Positions 55,583 to 63,810 of a stretch of 64,000 nt of DNA are shown one piece after another (the stretch's first letter is position 1; the number at the start of each line of letters is the position of its first letter). The DNA comes from Azospirillum formosense (GTDB lineage: Bacteria > Pseudomonadota > Alphaproteobacteria > Azospirillales > Azospirillaceae). A program made the position numbers and the translations under genes. The stretch is from positions 2,544,501 through 2,608,500 of the forward strand of contig NZ_CP159402.1 in assembly GCF_040500525.1 (NCBI RefSeq), read 5' to 3'. The notes beneath the pieces are model-generated. The model ran no database searches. It worked only from the letters and a program-made list of their open reading frames with translations, and had not been told where the DNA came from.

Positions 55583-56344
55583 TCACCCCCGCTGCGCCAG
55601 CCGCTCCATCTCCTTCGCCCAGCCCGCGTAGTTCTTGTGGAAATCGGCCAGCGCCGGATCGGTCCGGGTGCGCTCGGCCATCGCCCGCATCAGCGGCGCC
55701 TGGGCCGCCGCCAGTTCCCGCGCGTCGGTCCGCCGCGTCGCCGTCAGGAAGGAGGACAGGCTGGTGACCAGCTTTCCCCCCGCCGGGGCCGCCGCCATCT
55801 TCGCCAGATCGTTGACGATCCAGGGCATGTATTTCAGCACATAGTCGGCGTAGGTTCGCATGACCGGCGCCTGCTCCAGCAGGTCGGCGCGCTCGCGGTC
55901 GAAGTCCTTGCGGTCGAGGATGGCGTGGTTGCGGTAGACGACCGGCGCCTCCGCCGAGACGTCGCACTCCCAGCCCTTGCGCGGGACCAGCAGGTCGGCC
56001 TGATCCTTCTCCTCGCGGTAGGGGTAGAAGGGCATGGTCCGGCAGCGCGACGGCTTGTCGGCGTGGATGCCGCAGAGGTTGTCGGGCTGGAGCGCCGGGC
56101 AGGGAAAGTGGTTCGGCAGGTAGGCGGTGGGCTGGATCAGCACCGCCACGGTCTTGCGGTTGGGCAGGCGCACGGTGGTGCCCAGCCGGGTGGCGAGGTC
56201 GTAGGATTTGGCGTTCGACCGCACCACCGTCCAGACCAGGGCCAGCGGGAAGCGGACGGCGTGGGCCACCGCGTCCGTGAGCGTCAGCGGCAGCAGCCCG
56301 TGGCAGCATTTTCCGCAGGCGGTGCAGGCGAAGCGCGGTTCCAT
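55583..56344 (-). CDS. YkgJ-family cysteine cluster protein
   Basis: A 253-residue protein of the YkgJ zinc- or iron-chelating family. The cysteine cluster is FACTACGKCCHG at the N-terminus, then CPALQPDNLCGIHADKPSRC, with eight cysteines spaced as in the family. A C-terminal helical region of about 120 residues is an extension beyond the core domain. Function is unknown; metal binding is inferred. The start ATG is 56342-56344, and it lies 15 bp after the YchJ-family gene on the same strand, suggesting coexpression. Confidence 0.88.
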   Translation of the reverse strand: MEPRFACTACGKCCHGLLPLTLTDAVAHAVRFPLALVWTVVRSNAKSYDLATRLGTTVRLPNRKTVAVLIQPTAYLPNHFPCPALQPDNLCGIHADKPSRCRTMPFYPYREEKDQADLLVPRKGWECDVSAEAPVVYRNHAILDRKDFDRERADLLEQAPVMRTYADYVLKYMPWIVNDLAKMAAAPAGGKLVTSLSSFLTATRRTDARELAAAQAPLMRAMAERTRTDPALADFHKNYAGWAKEMERLAQRG

Positions 56345-56359
56345 GGTCCGGGTCCGCCC

Positions 56360-56839
56360 TCAGCGGCCGCAGCAGGCCTTGAACTTCTTCCCCGACCCGC
56401 AGGGGCAGGGCTCGTTGCGGCCCACCTTGACGACCCGGCGCGGCTCGCCCTTCGGGTTCACCTCGCCGGCGCTGTAGAGCCACTGGCCGTCCATACGGCG
56501 GAAGGACGCGCGCTCGTGGTGGCGCATGTCCTGGCCGTCGCGGCGGAACTGGATCAGGAACTCGACGGTGCCCTCGTCGCCCTCCTCCGTCGCGCGCAGC
56601 ACGTCGAGCCGCTGCCAGTCGCACTCCTCGGCCACCCGCTCCGCCTCGGCGCGGTTGAAGTCCTCGCGGATCTCCGGCGCGTGGGTGCGCTCCACATGGT
56701 CGAGGTCGTGGCGCACGAAGGCGGTGTAGCGCGACCGCATCAGCGCCTCGGCCGTCGCGGCGGGCGCGCCGGCCAGGATCGGGCCGCAGCAGGTCTCGAA
56801 GGAAAGGCCCGAACAGCAGGGGCAGGCGGAGGAGGTCAT
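56360..56839 (-). CDS. YchJ-family protein with two SEC-C zinc motifs
   Basis: A 159-residue member of the YchJ family. There is a SEC-C-type zinc motif at each end: [14 protein letters not shown] at the N-terminus and [16 protein letters not shown] at the C-terminus, the latter identical in style to the SecA tail. Between them lies the YchJ core ([20 protein letters not shown], then [10 protein letters not shown]). Function is not established. The ATG at 56839 (MTSSACP) is chosen since AGGAGG precedes the ATG at good spacing; the frame is open to 56899. Confidence 0.92.
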   Translation of the reverse strand: MTSSACPCCSGLSFETCCGPILAGAPAATAEALMRSRYTAFVRHDLDHVERTHAPEIREDFNRAEAERVAEECDWQRLDVLRATEEGDEGTVEFLIQFRRDGQDMRHHERASFRRMDGQWLYSAGEVNPKGEPRRVVKVGRNEPCPCGSGKKFKACCGR

Positions 56840-56936
56840 GGCGCGCGGGTCCGTCGGTGGGTCCGGGGCTGGTGTGGCAGGATGGGCCACCCCGGTCAAG
56901 CGCTGCGGACCAAACTCAACGGACGGACAGGTGGAC

Positions 56937-57338
56937 TCAGGCCGAACGGGCGCGGCGCGGTTCGGACGGGCTGTGGACGGTCGGCTTCACGATGGCGCGC
57001 AACTCCTCGAGGAAGGCGCGGCCGGAGTCGGTGAGCGTGACGATCTTGCGGCGGCGTTCGCGCGGGTCTTCCTGGGCCTGGACGAGGTCGAGCCCGGCCT
57101 TCCCGAAGCTGTGCCAGCGGCTGAGGGCCGCGACGTTGCGCGACGCGGAGGATTGGGCGATGCCCAGGCGTTCCGCAAGCTCGCCGATGGACATCCCTTC
57201 GTTCTGCGCGATCGTCATGAAGGACAGCGCGTACTGGATCGGCAGGTCGGGATCGAGCTTGCGAAACGCCTCGAGCACATGGACGACGGTGGTCACCTCG
57301 TCAGGGCGAACCACGTCAGGGCGAATATGGGCCGGCAT
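56937..57338 (-). CDS. MarR-family transcriptional regulator
   Basis: A 133-residue winged-helix protein. The recognition region [20 protein letters not shown] is followed by the wing [20 protein letters not shown], the MarR signature. The length is short for MarR (about 140-160) because the N-terminal dimerisation helix is reduced. The start ATG is 57336-57338. No target gene is obvious; the neighbours are YchJ-like and small DUF1127-like genes. Confidence 0.85.
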   Translation of the reverse strand: MPAHIRPDVVRPDEVTTVVHVLEAFRKLDPDLPIQYALSFMTIAQNEGMSIGELAERLGIAQSSASRNVAALSRWHSFGKAGLDLVQAQEDPRERRRKIVTLTDSGRAFLEELRAIVKPTVHSPSEPRRARSA

Positions 57339-57472
57339 CAGCGACCCTCCCCGAGCGAGGACCCCATCGGGCCGGTGTGTAGATGATGTTCAGGCGTCCA
57401 AGCCATATCACGAATTCCCCGTTATCCCGCCGGGCGTCGAAAAAACGATCCGGAGAGGCCCAGTGGGCGTGC

Positions 57473-57649
57473 TCAACGAAGACCGAACGACCGCAAAACC
57501 CCAAAAAGACACACATGGCTTCCTCTCGATATCCGGAATTCGCGTTCCAATGCGCTGGGTTGAAGAAGGGAGCCGTTAGCTCGCCGGGTGGTATGGGCGG
57601 ACCAATCGCCCTGTCGGCGATTCGGGGTGGTGGGTACGATGGCTTTCAT
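57473..57649 (-). CDS. Possible small protein, 58 residues
   Basis: The frame from ATG 57647-57649 gives a basic peptide starting MKAIVPTTPNRRQGDW and ending VCLFGVLRSFGLR. GGAG lies six bases before the ATG, and it follows the DUF1127-like gene by 83 bp on the same strand. The composition is rich in Arg and Ser with no conserved pattern, so it may be chance. Confidence 0.25.
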   Translation of the reverse strand: MKAIVPTTPNRRQGDWSAHTTRRANGSLLQPSALEREFRISRGSHVCLFGVLRSFGLR

Positions 57650-57661
57650 CGTGGTCTCCGT

Positions 57662-57693
57662 GGGTTGAAGGAAGGCAGGGGTTGAAGGAAGGC
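57662..57693 (+). repeat. 15-bp tandem repeat
   Basis: GGGTTGAAGGAAGGC occurs at 57662-57676 and 57679-57693, separated by two bases. It lies in the gap between the DUF1127-like gene and the small frame at 57473. Confidence 0.75.
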
Positions 57694-57732
57694 GCGGGCC
57701 CGAAGGGAAACCGCAGGATCGGGTATCGCCCG

Positions 57733-57933
57733 TCAGCGATACGCTTGCAACGTCAAAAATGACCGGGCATCCGAAAGGTTCCGCTCCCGGATGTGTTGGG
57801 CCGGAACATAGCCCGCTTCGGTTCCGTCCAGCCCGATGTCGCGCCGCAGATGGGCGCTCAGCGTCTCCACGCCGGCGTCGTCGCCGTCGCGGTCCAGCCA
57901 CTGCCGCAGCAGGGCGTTCCACAAGGTCTGCAT
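57733..57933 (-). CDS. Small DUF1127-like protein
   Basis: A 66-residue protein. The segment ETLSAHLRRDIGLDGTEAGY matches the DUF1127 (YjiS-like) core, where an L-rDIGL motif follows a short basic helix. DUF1127 proteins are abundant in alphaproteobacteria; some affect RNA or phosphate and carbon metabolism, but most are uncharacterised. The ATG at 57933 has AAGGAGAGGAG upstream, an excellent ribosome binding site, which makes this small gene convincing. Confidence 0.7.
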   Translation of the reverse strand: MQTLWNALLRQWLDRDGDDAGVETLSAHLRRDIGLDGTEAGYVPAQHIRERNLSDARSFLTLQAYR

Positions 57934-58239
57934 GACTCCTCTCCTTGGTGCAGAGGAGCAATTAATCCGCTATCGGATGATTTCCGTCAAGCCTGATTTC
58001 CCGCCCGCCGGGCCAAGCGGTTGGGCTGCTCCGCCTTCGCCCTTGGCGATCCGCTTTTTCCACGCTATGGAGTTCCGTCATGAAGGCGACCCCAAGTACC
58101 ACCGGCATCGTGCTCTGACGCGTTCGACGCGCAGAGCCTGAACGCGCGCCCCCCGGAAGGGGAGCCCGCGGTGTCTGCCTGCGCCCGCGCGCAGGCCGGA
58201 AGCCGCCGCATCGGCGGCTCACAGGCCGAGAGTGGATTG

Positions 58240-58875
58240 ATGGAAAACGTCTTCGAAAGCCCGTTCAAGGGCATTCCGCTGGAAAAGCAGGTCACCAACC
58301 CGAACATCGTCGTTGGCCGATACAGCTATTATTCCGGCTATTACCATGGCCACAGCTTCGACGACTGCGCCCGGTTTCTTCTTCCGGACGAGGGCGTCGA
58401 CCGGTTGGTGATCGGCAGCTTCTGCTCGATCGGGTCCGGCGCAGCCTTCATCATGGCCGGCAACCAAGGCCACCGGAACGACTGGATCAGCACCTTTCCC
58501 TTCTTCTGGATGCCCGAGGTTCCGGAATTCGCCGGCGCCCGCAACGGCTATCGGCCGGCCGGCGACACGGTGATCGGCAACGACGTCTGGATCGGTTCGG
58601 AGGCCATCGTCATGCCCGGCGTCACCATCGGCGACGGCGCCGTGATCGGCACGAGGGCGCTGGTGACGCGGGACGTCGAGCCCTACGCGATCGTGGGCGG
58701 CAACCCCGCCCGGGTGATCCGGAAGCGCTTCGACGACGATCTCATCGCGTTGCTGCTCGCGATGAGGTGGTGGGATTGGTCCGATGACCAGTTGCGGGGC
58801 GCCATGCCGATCCTGACCAGCGGCGACGTCGCGCTTCTGCACCGTCACTGGCAGGACGTGATCAAAGCCACCTGA
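58240..58875 (+). CDS. CatB-type (type B) xenobiotic O-acetyltransferase
   Basis: A 211-residue left-handed beta-helix acetyltransferase. The N-terminus [20 protein letters not shown] and [20 protein letters not shown] are typical of CatB/Vat enzymes. The catalytic His lies in [16 protein letters not shown], and the hexapeptide repeats run through [20 protein letters not shown] and [20 protein letters not shown]. Type B enzymes acetylate chloramphenicol or streptogramins; chromosomal members vary in activity, so resistance is not proven. The ATG at 58240 is chosen for the conserved start. It is a solitary gene with a GCCGCC/GGCGGC hairpin just upstream (58202-58219). Confidence 0.9.
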   Translation: MENVFESPFKGIPLEKQVTNPNIVVGRYSYYSGYYHGHSFDDCARFLLPDEGVDRLVIGSFCSIGSGAAFIMAGNQGHRNDWISTFPFFWMPEVPEFAGARNGYRPAGDTVIGNDVWIGSEAIVMPGVTIGDGAVIGTRALVTRDVEPYAIVGGNPARVIRKRFDDDLIALLLAMRWWDWSDDQLRGAMPILTSGDVALLHRHWQDVIKAT

Positions 58876-58954
58876 CGGCAACCTTGTCGGCTTCGCCTGT
58901 TCATTGGCAGGCGAAGCCGCCCCCCGTGAGCGCCACCGGACGCGTCCGGAACGC

Positions 58955-59632
58955 TCAAGGGGATGGGCGGCCGCCGACGCGCGCGTCCCAGCCCTGCATC
59001 GCGACCTCGGCCACGGCCTCCAGTTCGGCGCGCTCCGCGCCGTCGCGGGCGAGGATCGACATGCCGGCCTGCACCGTCTGCACAAAACGGGCGAGCGCGT
59101 GGAGATCGACCGAAGCCGGGATCTCGCCTTCGGCCACGGCCCGCCTCAGACGCTCCGTCAGGATGTCGACCGCCGAGGCGCGCGCCGACCGCACCACCTC
59201 GCCCAGCTCGGCGTGCCCCTCGCTGCCGACCGCGGAGAGCGTCACCATGCAGCCGCGCGGGATGTCGCCACGGCAGCCGGTGAGCGCCGAAGCCGAGTCC
59301 ATCAGCAGCGCCATGACCGCCTCGCGGGCGGTCCCGGCGGCGAAGAAGCGCCCCCAGACCAGCCCCTCGTAGCTTTTGCGGTAGTGGTTCACCGCCTCGA
59401 CGTAGAGCGCCTCCTTCGAGCCGAAGGCGGCGTAGAGGCTGGGCGAGCCGATCCCCATGGCCTCCGTCAGGTCGGCGATGGAGGTCGCCTCGTAGCCCTT
59501 GCTCCAGAACAGGCGGGTCGCCTGGGCCAGGGCGGCCTCGCGGTCGAACGCGCGCGGCCGTCCGCGCCCGCGGGCGGGCGGCGGTGCCGATGTCCTGTCG
59601 TCGGCCGGCGGGGTTGGTCGTGATTTCTGCAT
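58955..59632 (-). CDS. TetR/AcrR-family regulator
   Basis: A 225-residue repressor. A proline-rich head is followed by the TetR helix-turn-helix (about 25-75; RPRAFDREAALAQATRLFWS, then SIADLTEAMGIGSPSLYAAF) and a C-terminal ligand-binding domain of the type with TGCRGDIPRGCMVT. It diverges from the SDR gene at 59781, and three copies of a TTCTGNNTCGATCA-like site lie between or at the starts, so it probably represses both genes. The inducer is unknown. Start ATG 59630-59632. Confidence 0.9.
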   Translation of the reverse strand: MQKSRPTPPADDRTSAPPPARGRGRPRAFDREAALAQATRLFWSKGYEATSIADLTEAMGIGSPSLYAAFGSKEALYVEAVNHYRKSYEGLVWGRFFAAGTAREAVMALLMDSASALTGCRGDIPRGCMVTLSAVGSEGHAELGEVVRSARASAVDILTERLRRAVAEGEIPASVDLHALARFVQTVQAGMSILARDGAERAELEAVAEVAMQGWDARVGGRPSP

Positions 59633-59770
59633 CGATCACTATTTAATCCCGCCGCCGCGTGGGGGCAATGGCCTCGGGCGGCCACCTGCCATTTCTGTGT
59701 CGATCAATACAAAAAATGTTGACCGACGCGCCGAACGGCTCTAGCTATTTTTGTATCGAACGACACAGAA
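59625..59770. promoter_or_regulatory. Operator cluster and promoter between TetR gene and SDR gene
   Basis: A 23-bp arm (59693-59715, starting TTCTGTGTCGATCA) is mirrored by 59748-59770 (ending CGACACAGAA) with three mismatches. A third copy, TTCTGCATCGATCA, at 59625-59638 overlaps the regulator's start codon. Between the two arms lies TTGACC (59719-59724), N17, TAGCTA (59742-59747), a plausible promoter for the SDR gene. Binding at the arms would bracket and block it. The regulator identity is inferred from position. Confidence 0.6.
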
Positions 59771-59780
59771 AGGACGGATC

Positions 59781-60533
59781 ATGGGTGAGCCGATTGGTGA
59801 GTTGGTTGGCAAGCGCGCCCTGGTGACGGGCGGTTCGCGGGGCATCGGCGCCGCCATCGCCTTGGCGCTCGCCGACAAGGGCGCGGATGTGGCGATCTCC
59901 TACGAGCGGTCGGCCGGGCGCGCCGCCGAGGTGGTCCGGGCGGTCGAGGCAAAGGGCCGGCGCGCCGTCGCCATCCAGGCCGACAGCGCCGATCCGGCGG
60001 CCATGGCGGCCCTGGTCGGCCGGACGGTGGAGGCGCTCGGCGGCCTCGACATCCTGGTCAACAACGCCGGCATCGCCCGCCAGGGCACGGTCGCGGAGAT
60101 GAGCCTCGCCGACATCGACGCGCTTCTGGACGTCAACGTGCGCGCCGCGGTCCTCGTGGCGCAGGCGGCCATCCCTCATCTGAAGAAGGGTGGGCGCATC
60201 GTGTTCATCGGGTCGTGCCTCGCCGACCGCATCACCGCCCCGGGCGTCACCGTCTATTCTATGACCAAGTCGGCGCAGATCGCCCTGACGCACGGCCTCG
60301 CCCGCGAACTCGGCCCGCGCGACATCACGGTCAATCTGGTCCAGCCGGGGGCGACCGACACCGACATGAATCCCGCGAACGGCGATCATGCCGAAATCCT
60401 GCGCTCGCAGACGCCGCTCGGCCGCTACGGCAAGCCGGAGGACGTGGCGGCGGCCGTGGCCTTCCTGGCCAGCCCGGCGGCGCGGCAGATCTCCGGGGCC
60501 ACCCTGACGGTGGACGGCGGCCTGAACGCCTGA
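59781..60533 (+). CDS. SDR-family oxidoreductase (FabG-like)
   Basis: A 250-residue classical short-chain dehydrogenase. The cofactor motif GGSRGIGAAIA is near 17, the NNAG motif reads VNNAGIA near 92, the catalytic Ser lies in VFIGSCLADR and the YxxxK pair in VYSMTKSAQI. The C-terminal ATLTVDGGLNA is typical. The substrate is probably a small ketone or acyl derivative; a fatty-acid synthesis role is less likely because the gene is under a TetR regulator. The start ATG 59781 follows AGAAAGGA. Confidence 0.93.
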   Translation: MGEPIGELVGKRALVTGGSRGIGAAIALALADKGADVAISYERSAGRAAEVVRAVEAKGRRAVAIQADSADPAAMAALVGRTVEALGGLDILVNNAGIARQGTVAEMSLADIDALLDVNVRAAVLVAQAAIPHLKKGGRIVFIGSCLADRITAPGVTVYSMTKSAQIALTHGLARELGPRDITVNLVQPGATDTDMNPANGDHAEILRSQTPLGRYGKPEDVAAAVAFLASPAARQISGATLTVDGGLNA

Positions 60534-60544
60534 ATCCGGAACCG

Positions 60545-60581
60545 GTTCGGGGAAGCCTTTGTTCGGAAAGGCTCCCCGAAC
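60545..60581 (+). terminator. Hairpin after the SDR gene
   Basis: GTTCGGGGAAGCCTTT (60545-60560) pairs with AAAGGCTCCCCGAAC (60567-60581), with one bulged base. It lacks a downstream T tract. A separate TTAACG/CGTTAA dyad (60597-60611) follows and may belong to the next gene's promoter. Confidence 0.5.
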
Positions 60582-60746
60582 GGCATCGGCCAAGGATTAA
60601 CGATCCGTTAACGACGAATATGGGGCGACCCGAGGAGCGCCGACACCAACACCGACGCCAGCGATGGAGACGCCACAGATGCGGCACGCACCGATGACAA
60701 CGGCCGATTCGCCCGCAACCCGGCCGCTGCCGCGGAGCGCCGCCCG

Positions 60747-61952
60747 ATGAGCCGCTCCGCGACTCTCGACGGGCTGCGGGGTTATTTCCTCGTCTTCATG
60801 ATGGTGAACCACGTGGTGCTGGCCGGCGGCGTGCTGCTCGCCAAGGTCAACCACGCCGAACTGGGCTATGTGCAGGACGCCCAGGGCTTCGTGCTGCTGT
60901 CGGGCATCGTCGCCGGGATGTACTACACCCGCGTCTGGACCCAGCGCTCGCCCGAGGCGGCCCGGCGGCGCCTGTTCGCCCGCGCCCGCGAGCTGTACGT
61001 CTCGACCATGCTGGTGATCGCGCTGGTCACCGCCCTGGTGGTGCTGATTCCCGGAGCGCGCGAACCGCTGGGCGGCTTCCTCGGCCATCTGGCCGGACTG
61101 GAGCCCGGCACGCTGCTGGCGAGCGCCCTCCTGCTGCATTCGCCGACCTTCACGGATCTGCTGATCCAATACATCCTCTACCTCGCGGCGACGCCGCTGC
61201 TGCTCCGCCTGATCCTCGACGGCCACGCCCGCAAGGTCGCGCTGGGCAGCGCCGCCCTGTGGGCCGCCGTGCAGATGGGCCTGCATGTGCCGGTGCTGAG
61301 CGCGCTCGACGCCGGGCTGGGGCGGCTCAGCGACGGGCTGGCGGTGCGCGGACCGTTCAACCCGCTCGCCTGGCAGGTGCTCTACGTCGCCGGTCTGCTG
61401 ATCGGCAGCGCGGTGCAGCGGGGCCGCTTCGACACCGACCGCTGGTTCCCGGTCGAGCGGCCGCCCTGGCTGGTCCCGGCGCTGGCGACCGTGGTGGTCT
61501 GCGCGGCTTGGCACCTGTCCTTCGTCCATGATCTGGTCAGCCCGATCGTCGGCGAGCGTTTCCTGCGCTACGTCGACCGCACCGAGTTCAGCCTCGTCTA
61601 CCTCGCGAATTTCGCGGCGCTGGCCTATGCGGTGTCCTGGCTGCTCATCGCCGGGCCTCGGTCGTCCCACCCGGTGGCCGCCGGCACCGCCCGGCTGCTC
61701 ACCGCGCTGTTCAACCTGCCCTTCCTCCGGCTGCTGGGGCGGCACTCGCTGCAGGTCTACCTGTTCCACGTGCTGGTCGCCTACGCGATCCTGCTGATCG
61801 ACCTGTTCGGCGGCCCCTTCAACCAGCTCACCAAGGCGCTCCTGCTGCTCGCCAGCGTCGCCAGCCTCGCCGTCCCCGCCCTGTGGCGGGAGCGGAGCCG
61901 CGCCAAGCCGGCGGAGCGGGGCGCCGTCCGGATGGGCCCGTCCCGGGGCTGA
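60747..61952 (+). CDS. OpgC-domain membrane acyltransferase
   Basis: A 401-residue polytopic membrane protein of the OpgC family, related to acyltransferase 3 proteins. The N-terminal signature MSRSATLDGLRGYFLVFMMV with NHVVLAGG, and about ten hydrophobic helices, are visible; conserved arginines and histidines are the likely acyl-transfer residues. OpgC in enterobacteria and rhizobia adds succinyl groups to osmoregulated periplasmic glucans. Here the acceptor could be such a glucan or another surface polysaccharide. The ATG at 60747 is preceded only by GCGCCGCCCG, a weak ribosome site. No opgGH genes are adjacent. Confidence 0.88.
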   Translation: MSRSATLDGLRGYFLVFMMVNHVVLAGGVLLAKVNHAELGYVQDAQGFVLLSGIVAGMYYTRVWTQRSPEAARRRLFARARELYVSTMLVIALVTALVVLIPGAREPLGGFLGHLAGLEPGTLLASALLLHSPTFTDLLIQYILYLAATPLLLRLILDGHARKVALGSAALWAAVQMGLHVPVLSALDAGLGRLSDGLAVRGPFNPLAWQVLYVAGLLIGSAVQRGRFDTDRWFPVERPPWLVPALATVVVCAAWHLSFVHDLVSPIVGERFLRYVDRTEFSLVYLANFAALAYAVSWLLIAGPRSSHPVAAGTARLLTALFNLPFLRLLGRHSLQVYLFHVLVAYAILLIDLFGGPFNQLTKALLLLASVASLAVPALWRERSRAKPAERGAVRMGPSRG

Positions 61953-61999
61953 ACGCGCCCAGGCCTGCACGGACAGGGGCCCGGACGGGCGGAACCCGT

Positions 62000-62014
62000 C
62001 TTGTCCTGGACAAG
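62000..62014. promoter_or_regulatory. Palindrome CTTGTCC-T-GGACAAG
   Basis: A perfect 7-bp dyad (62000-62006 and 62008-62014) lies 48 bp after the OpgC gene and 111 bp before the peptidase gene. It could be an operator for the latter. No known regulator motif was recognised. Confidence 0.3.
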
Positions 62015-62124
62015 CCCGCCCCGCTGGGTCAAAGAGAAAGCATCAAAAGGGGTGGGACCGGTGGAATGGCCGTCGGCCGGCCGATCCCCGCCCGCCCTTT
62101 CGCTGCTGAGGACGATCGACCCGC

Positions 62125-63642
62125 GTGACGAGACGCGCCCATCATCGGTGGTTCGGAACCCTGGCCGCCGCCCTGCTGACGGTGGCGCTGGCGCCCTCGC
62201 TGGCCCCGGCGCCGGCCCAGGCCGATCCCCGATTCGTGCCCGGCCCCTGCTGGTTCTCCGTGCCGGAGGGCGAGGCCGCGCTGTGCGGAATCGTCGGCGT
62301 GCCCGACCGGCGGGACCGGCCGGCGGCGCGGGCCTTCCGCCTGCCCGTCGTCGTCCTGCTCTCCACCGCCAAGCAGCCCTCCCCCGACCCCGTCCTGTTC
62401 CTGGAGGGCGGCCCCGGCGCCTCTCCCTTCGGCAGCGGCGAGGCGGTGGAGGAGCGGATGGAGGTGTGGTGGTCGCTGACCGCCGGCTTCCGCCGGTCGC
62501 GCCACGTCGTGCTGTTCGACCCGCGCGGCGCCGGACGGGCCGAGCCGGACACCGACTGCCCGGAGTTGGACGTGCTGGGCGCCTCGCCGCGCCTGCGCCC
62601 GGTGTCGCGGGACCGCCGCGCCGCGCTGGAGCGCACGGCCATCGCCGCCTGCCGCGACCGCTTCACCGCCGCCGGGCTGGACGGCGCCATGTTCACCACC
62701 CCCATCGCCGCCGACGACGCCATGGACGTCGCCGCGGCGCTGGGCGCGCAGCGGGTCAACCTGTTCGCCGTGTCCTACGGCACGCGGGTGGCGCTGGAGA
62801 TCCTGCGGCGCCACGGCGGGCGGGTGCGCACGGCGGTGCTCGATTCCATCTACCCGCCCGACGTCAACGCGACGGAGGAGGCGCCCTGGCTGGTGCACCG
62901 GGCCTTCCGGCGGCTGTTCGACGACTGCGCGGCCAACCGCGTGTGCCGCGCCGCCTATCCGGACCTGGAGCGCCATCTTCTGGAGCTGGTGGAGCGGCTG
63001 CGCCGGGCTCCGGTGGACGTGCCGGTGGGCGATCCGGAGATCCCGCGCTGGGCGCGGCTGGACAGCGCCGCCGCCCTCTCGGCCCTGCTGGAAGCCATGG
63101 CCGAGGGCGAGAGCGTGCCCCGCCTGCCCGCCCTGATCGAACGGGCGTGGCGCGGGCGGTACGACCGCCTGTCCGACTGGGTGCCCGCCCCCTGGCTGGG
63201 CGACCCCGACTCGGCGGAGGGCATGGCCTTTTCCATCGAATGCCGGGAGACGGTGAACCCCGCCGACCCGCTGCGGCTGGCCGACGCCGCGCGCCGCTTC
63301 GCCCCCTACGGCGCCGTCACCGCCGACGACCCCGGCCGACGCGTCTGCGCCCAATGGCCCGCCGCCGCGCAGGAGGCGTCGGAACGGCTGCCGGTGGCCA
63401 GCCCGGTGCCGGTGCTTCTGCTGTCCGGCGCCTACGACCCGCTGACCCCGCCGGAATGGGCGGAGCGCGCCGCGACGACCCTGCCGAAAAGCCGGCATCT
63501 GGTCTTCCGCAGCGCCGGCCATCTGGTCACGGCGTCGGACGACTGCGCCGTCGCCGTCGCCGCCCAGTTCGTGGATTCGGAAACCCTGCCCGCCAACGCC
63601 TGCCCGGCGGCGGCCAAGCCGCCGGGGTTCCAGCCGCCGTAA
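62125..63642 (+). CDS. Secreted S33-family alpha/beta-hydrolase peptidase
   Basis: A 505-residue exported hydrolase of the tripeptidyl/prolyl aminopeptidase type. A signal peptide (RWFGTLAAALLTVALAPSLA, then APAPAQA) is followed by the oxyanion strand VLFLEGGPGASPF, HVVLFDPRGAGRAEPD, the nucleophile elbow LFAVSYGTRVALE (Ser near 217), the acid SGAYDPLTPPEW (Asp near 437) and the His SAGHLVT (near 465), so the triad is complete. It is likely a periplasmic peptidase or esterase. The start is GTG 62125, 172 bp after the OpgC gene. Confidence 0.85.
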   Translation: MTRRAHHRWFGTLAAALLTVALAPSLAPAPAQADPRFVPGPCWFSVPEGEAALCGIVGVPDRRDRPAARAFRLPVVVLLSTAKQPSPDPVLFLEGGPGASPFGSGEAVEERMEVWWSLTAGFRRSRHVVLFDPRGAGRAEPDTDCPELDVLGASPRLRPVSRDRRAALERTAIAACRDRFTAAGLDGAMFTTPIAADDAMDVAAALGAQRVNLFAVSYGTRVALEILRRHGGRVRTAVLDSIYPPDVNATEEAPWLVHRAFRRLFDDCAANRVCRAAYPDLERHLLELVERLRRAPVDVPVGDPEIPRWARLDSAAALSALLEAMAEGESVPRLPALIERAWRGRYDRLSDWVPAPWLGDPDSAEGMAFSIECRETVNPADPLRLADAARRFAPYGAVTADDPGRRVCAQWPAAAQEASERLPVASPVPVLLLSGAYDPLTPPEWAERAATTLPKSRHLVFRSAGHLVTASDDCAVAVAAQFVDSETLPANACPAAAKPPGFQPP

Positions 63643-63718
63643 TACCGTGTCCCGATGAGACCAACCCATCGGGACATGGTATCGGCGGCGACTGCCGCCG
63701 CGCGGGCACATGCCCGCG
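63642..63718. repeat. Three consecutive hairpins after the peptidase gene
   Basis: ATACCGTGTCCCGATG (63642-63657) pairs with CATCGGGACATGGTAT (63667-63682) with one mismatch. CGGCGGC/GCCGCCG follows, then CGCGGGCA/TGCCCGCG (about 63701-63718). The first starts at the stop codon. A series of such hairpins could be a strong terminator or a dispersed palindromic element. Confidence 0.6.
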
Positions 63719-63810
63719 GAGCCAAGCTGGCGGCCCATCCAAAGCAAGGGGGCGGCGCCGGCGATTGAGGCCCGATGATCGGTTACGATCAGCGGGATTT
63801 GGTATAAGCC

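Larger units (their letters stand above)
57339..57732. other. Intergenic region with small open frame and tandem repeat
   Basis: About 390 bp. It contains a 15-bp tandem repeat (57662-57693) and a possible 58-residue gene on the minus strand (57473-57649). The rest shows no recognisable feature. A GTATCGC/GCGATAC dyad straddles the stop codon of the DUF1127-like gene at its right edge. Confidence 0.5.

Noticed and set aside
57600..57625. Possible extra iteron copy (GTCGGCGATTC)
   Set aside because: Only the first ten or so bases match and it is isolated, 10 kb from repA; chance match.
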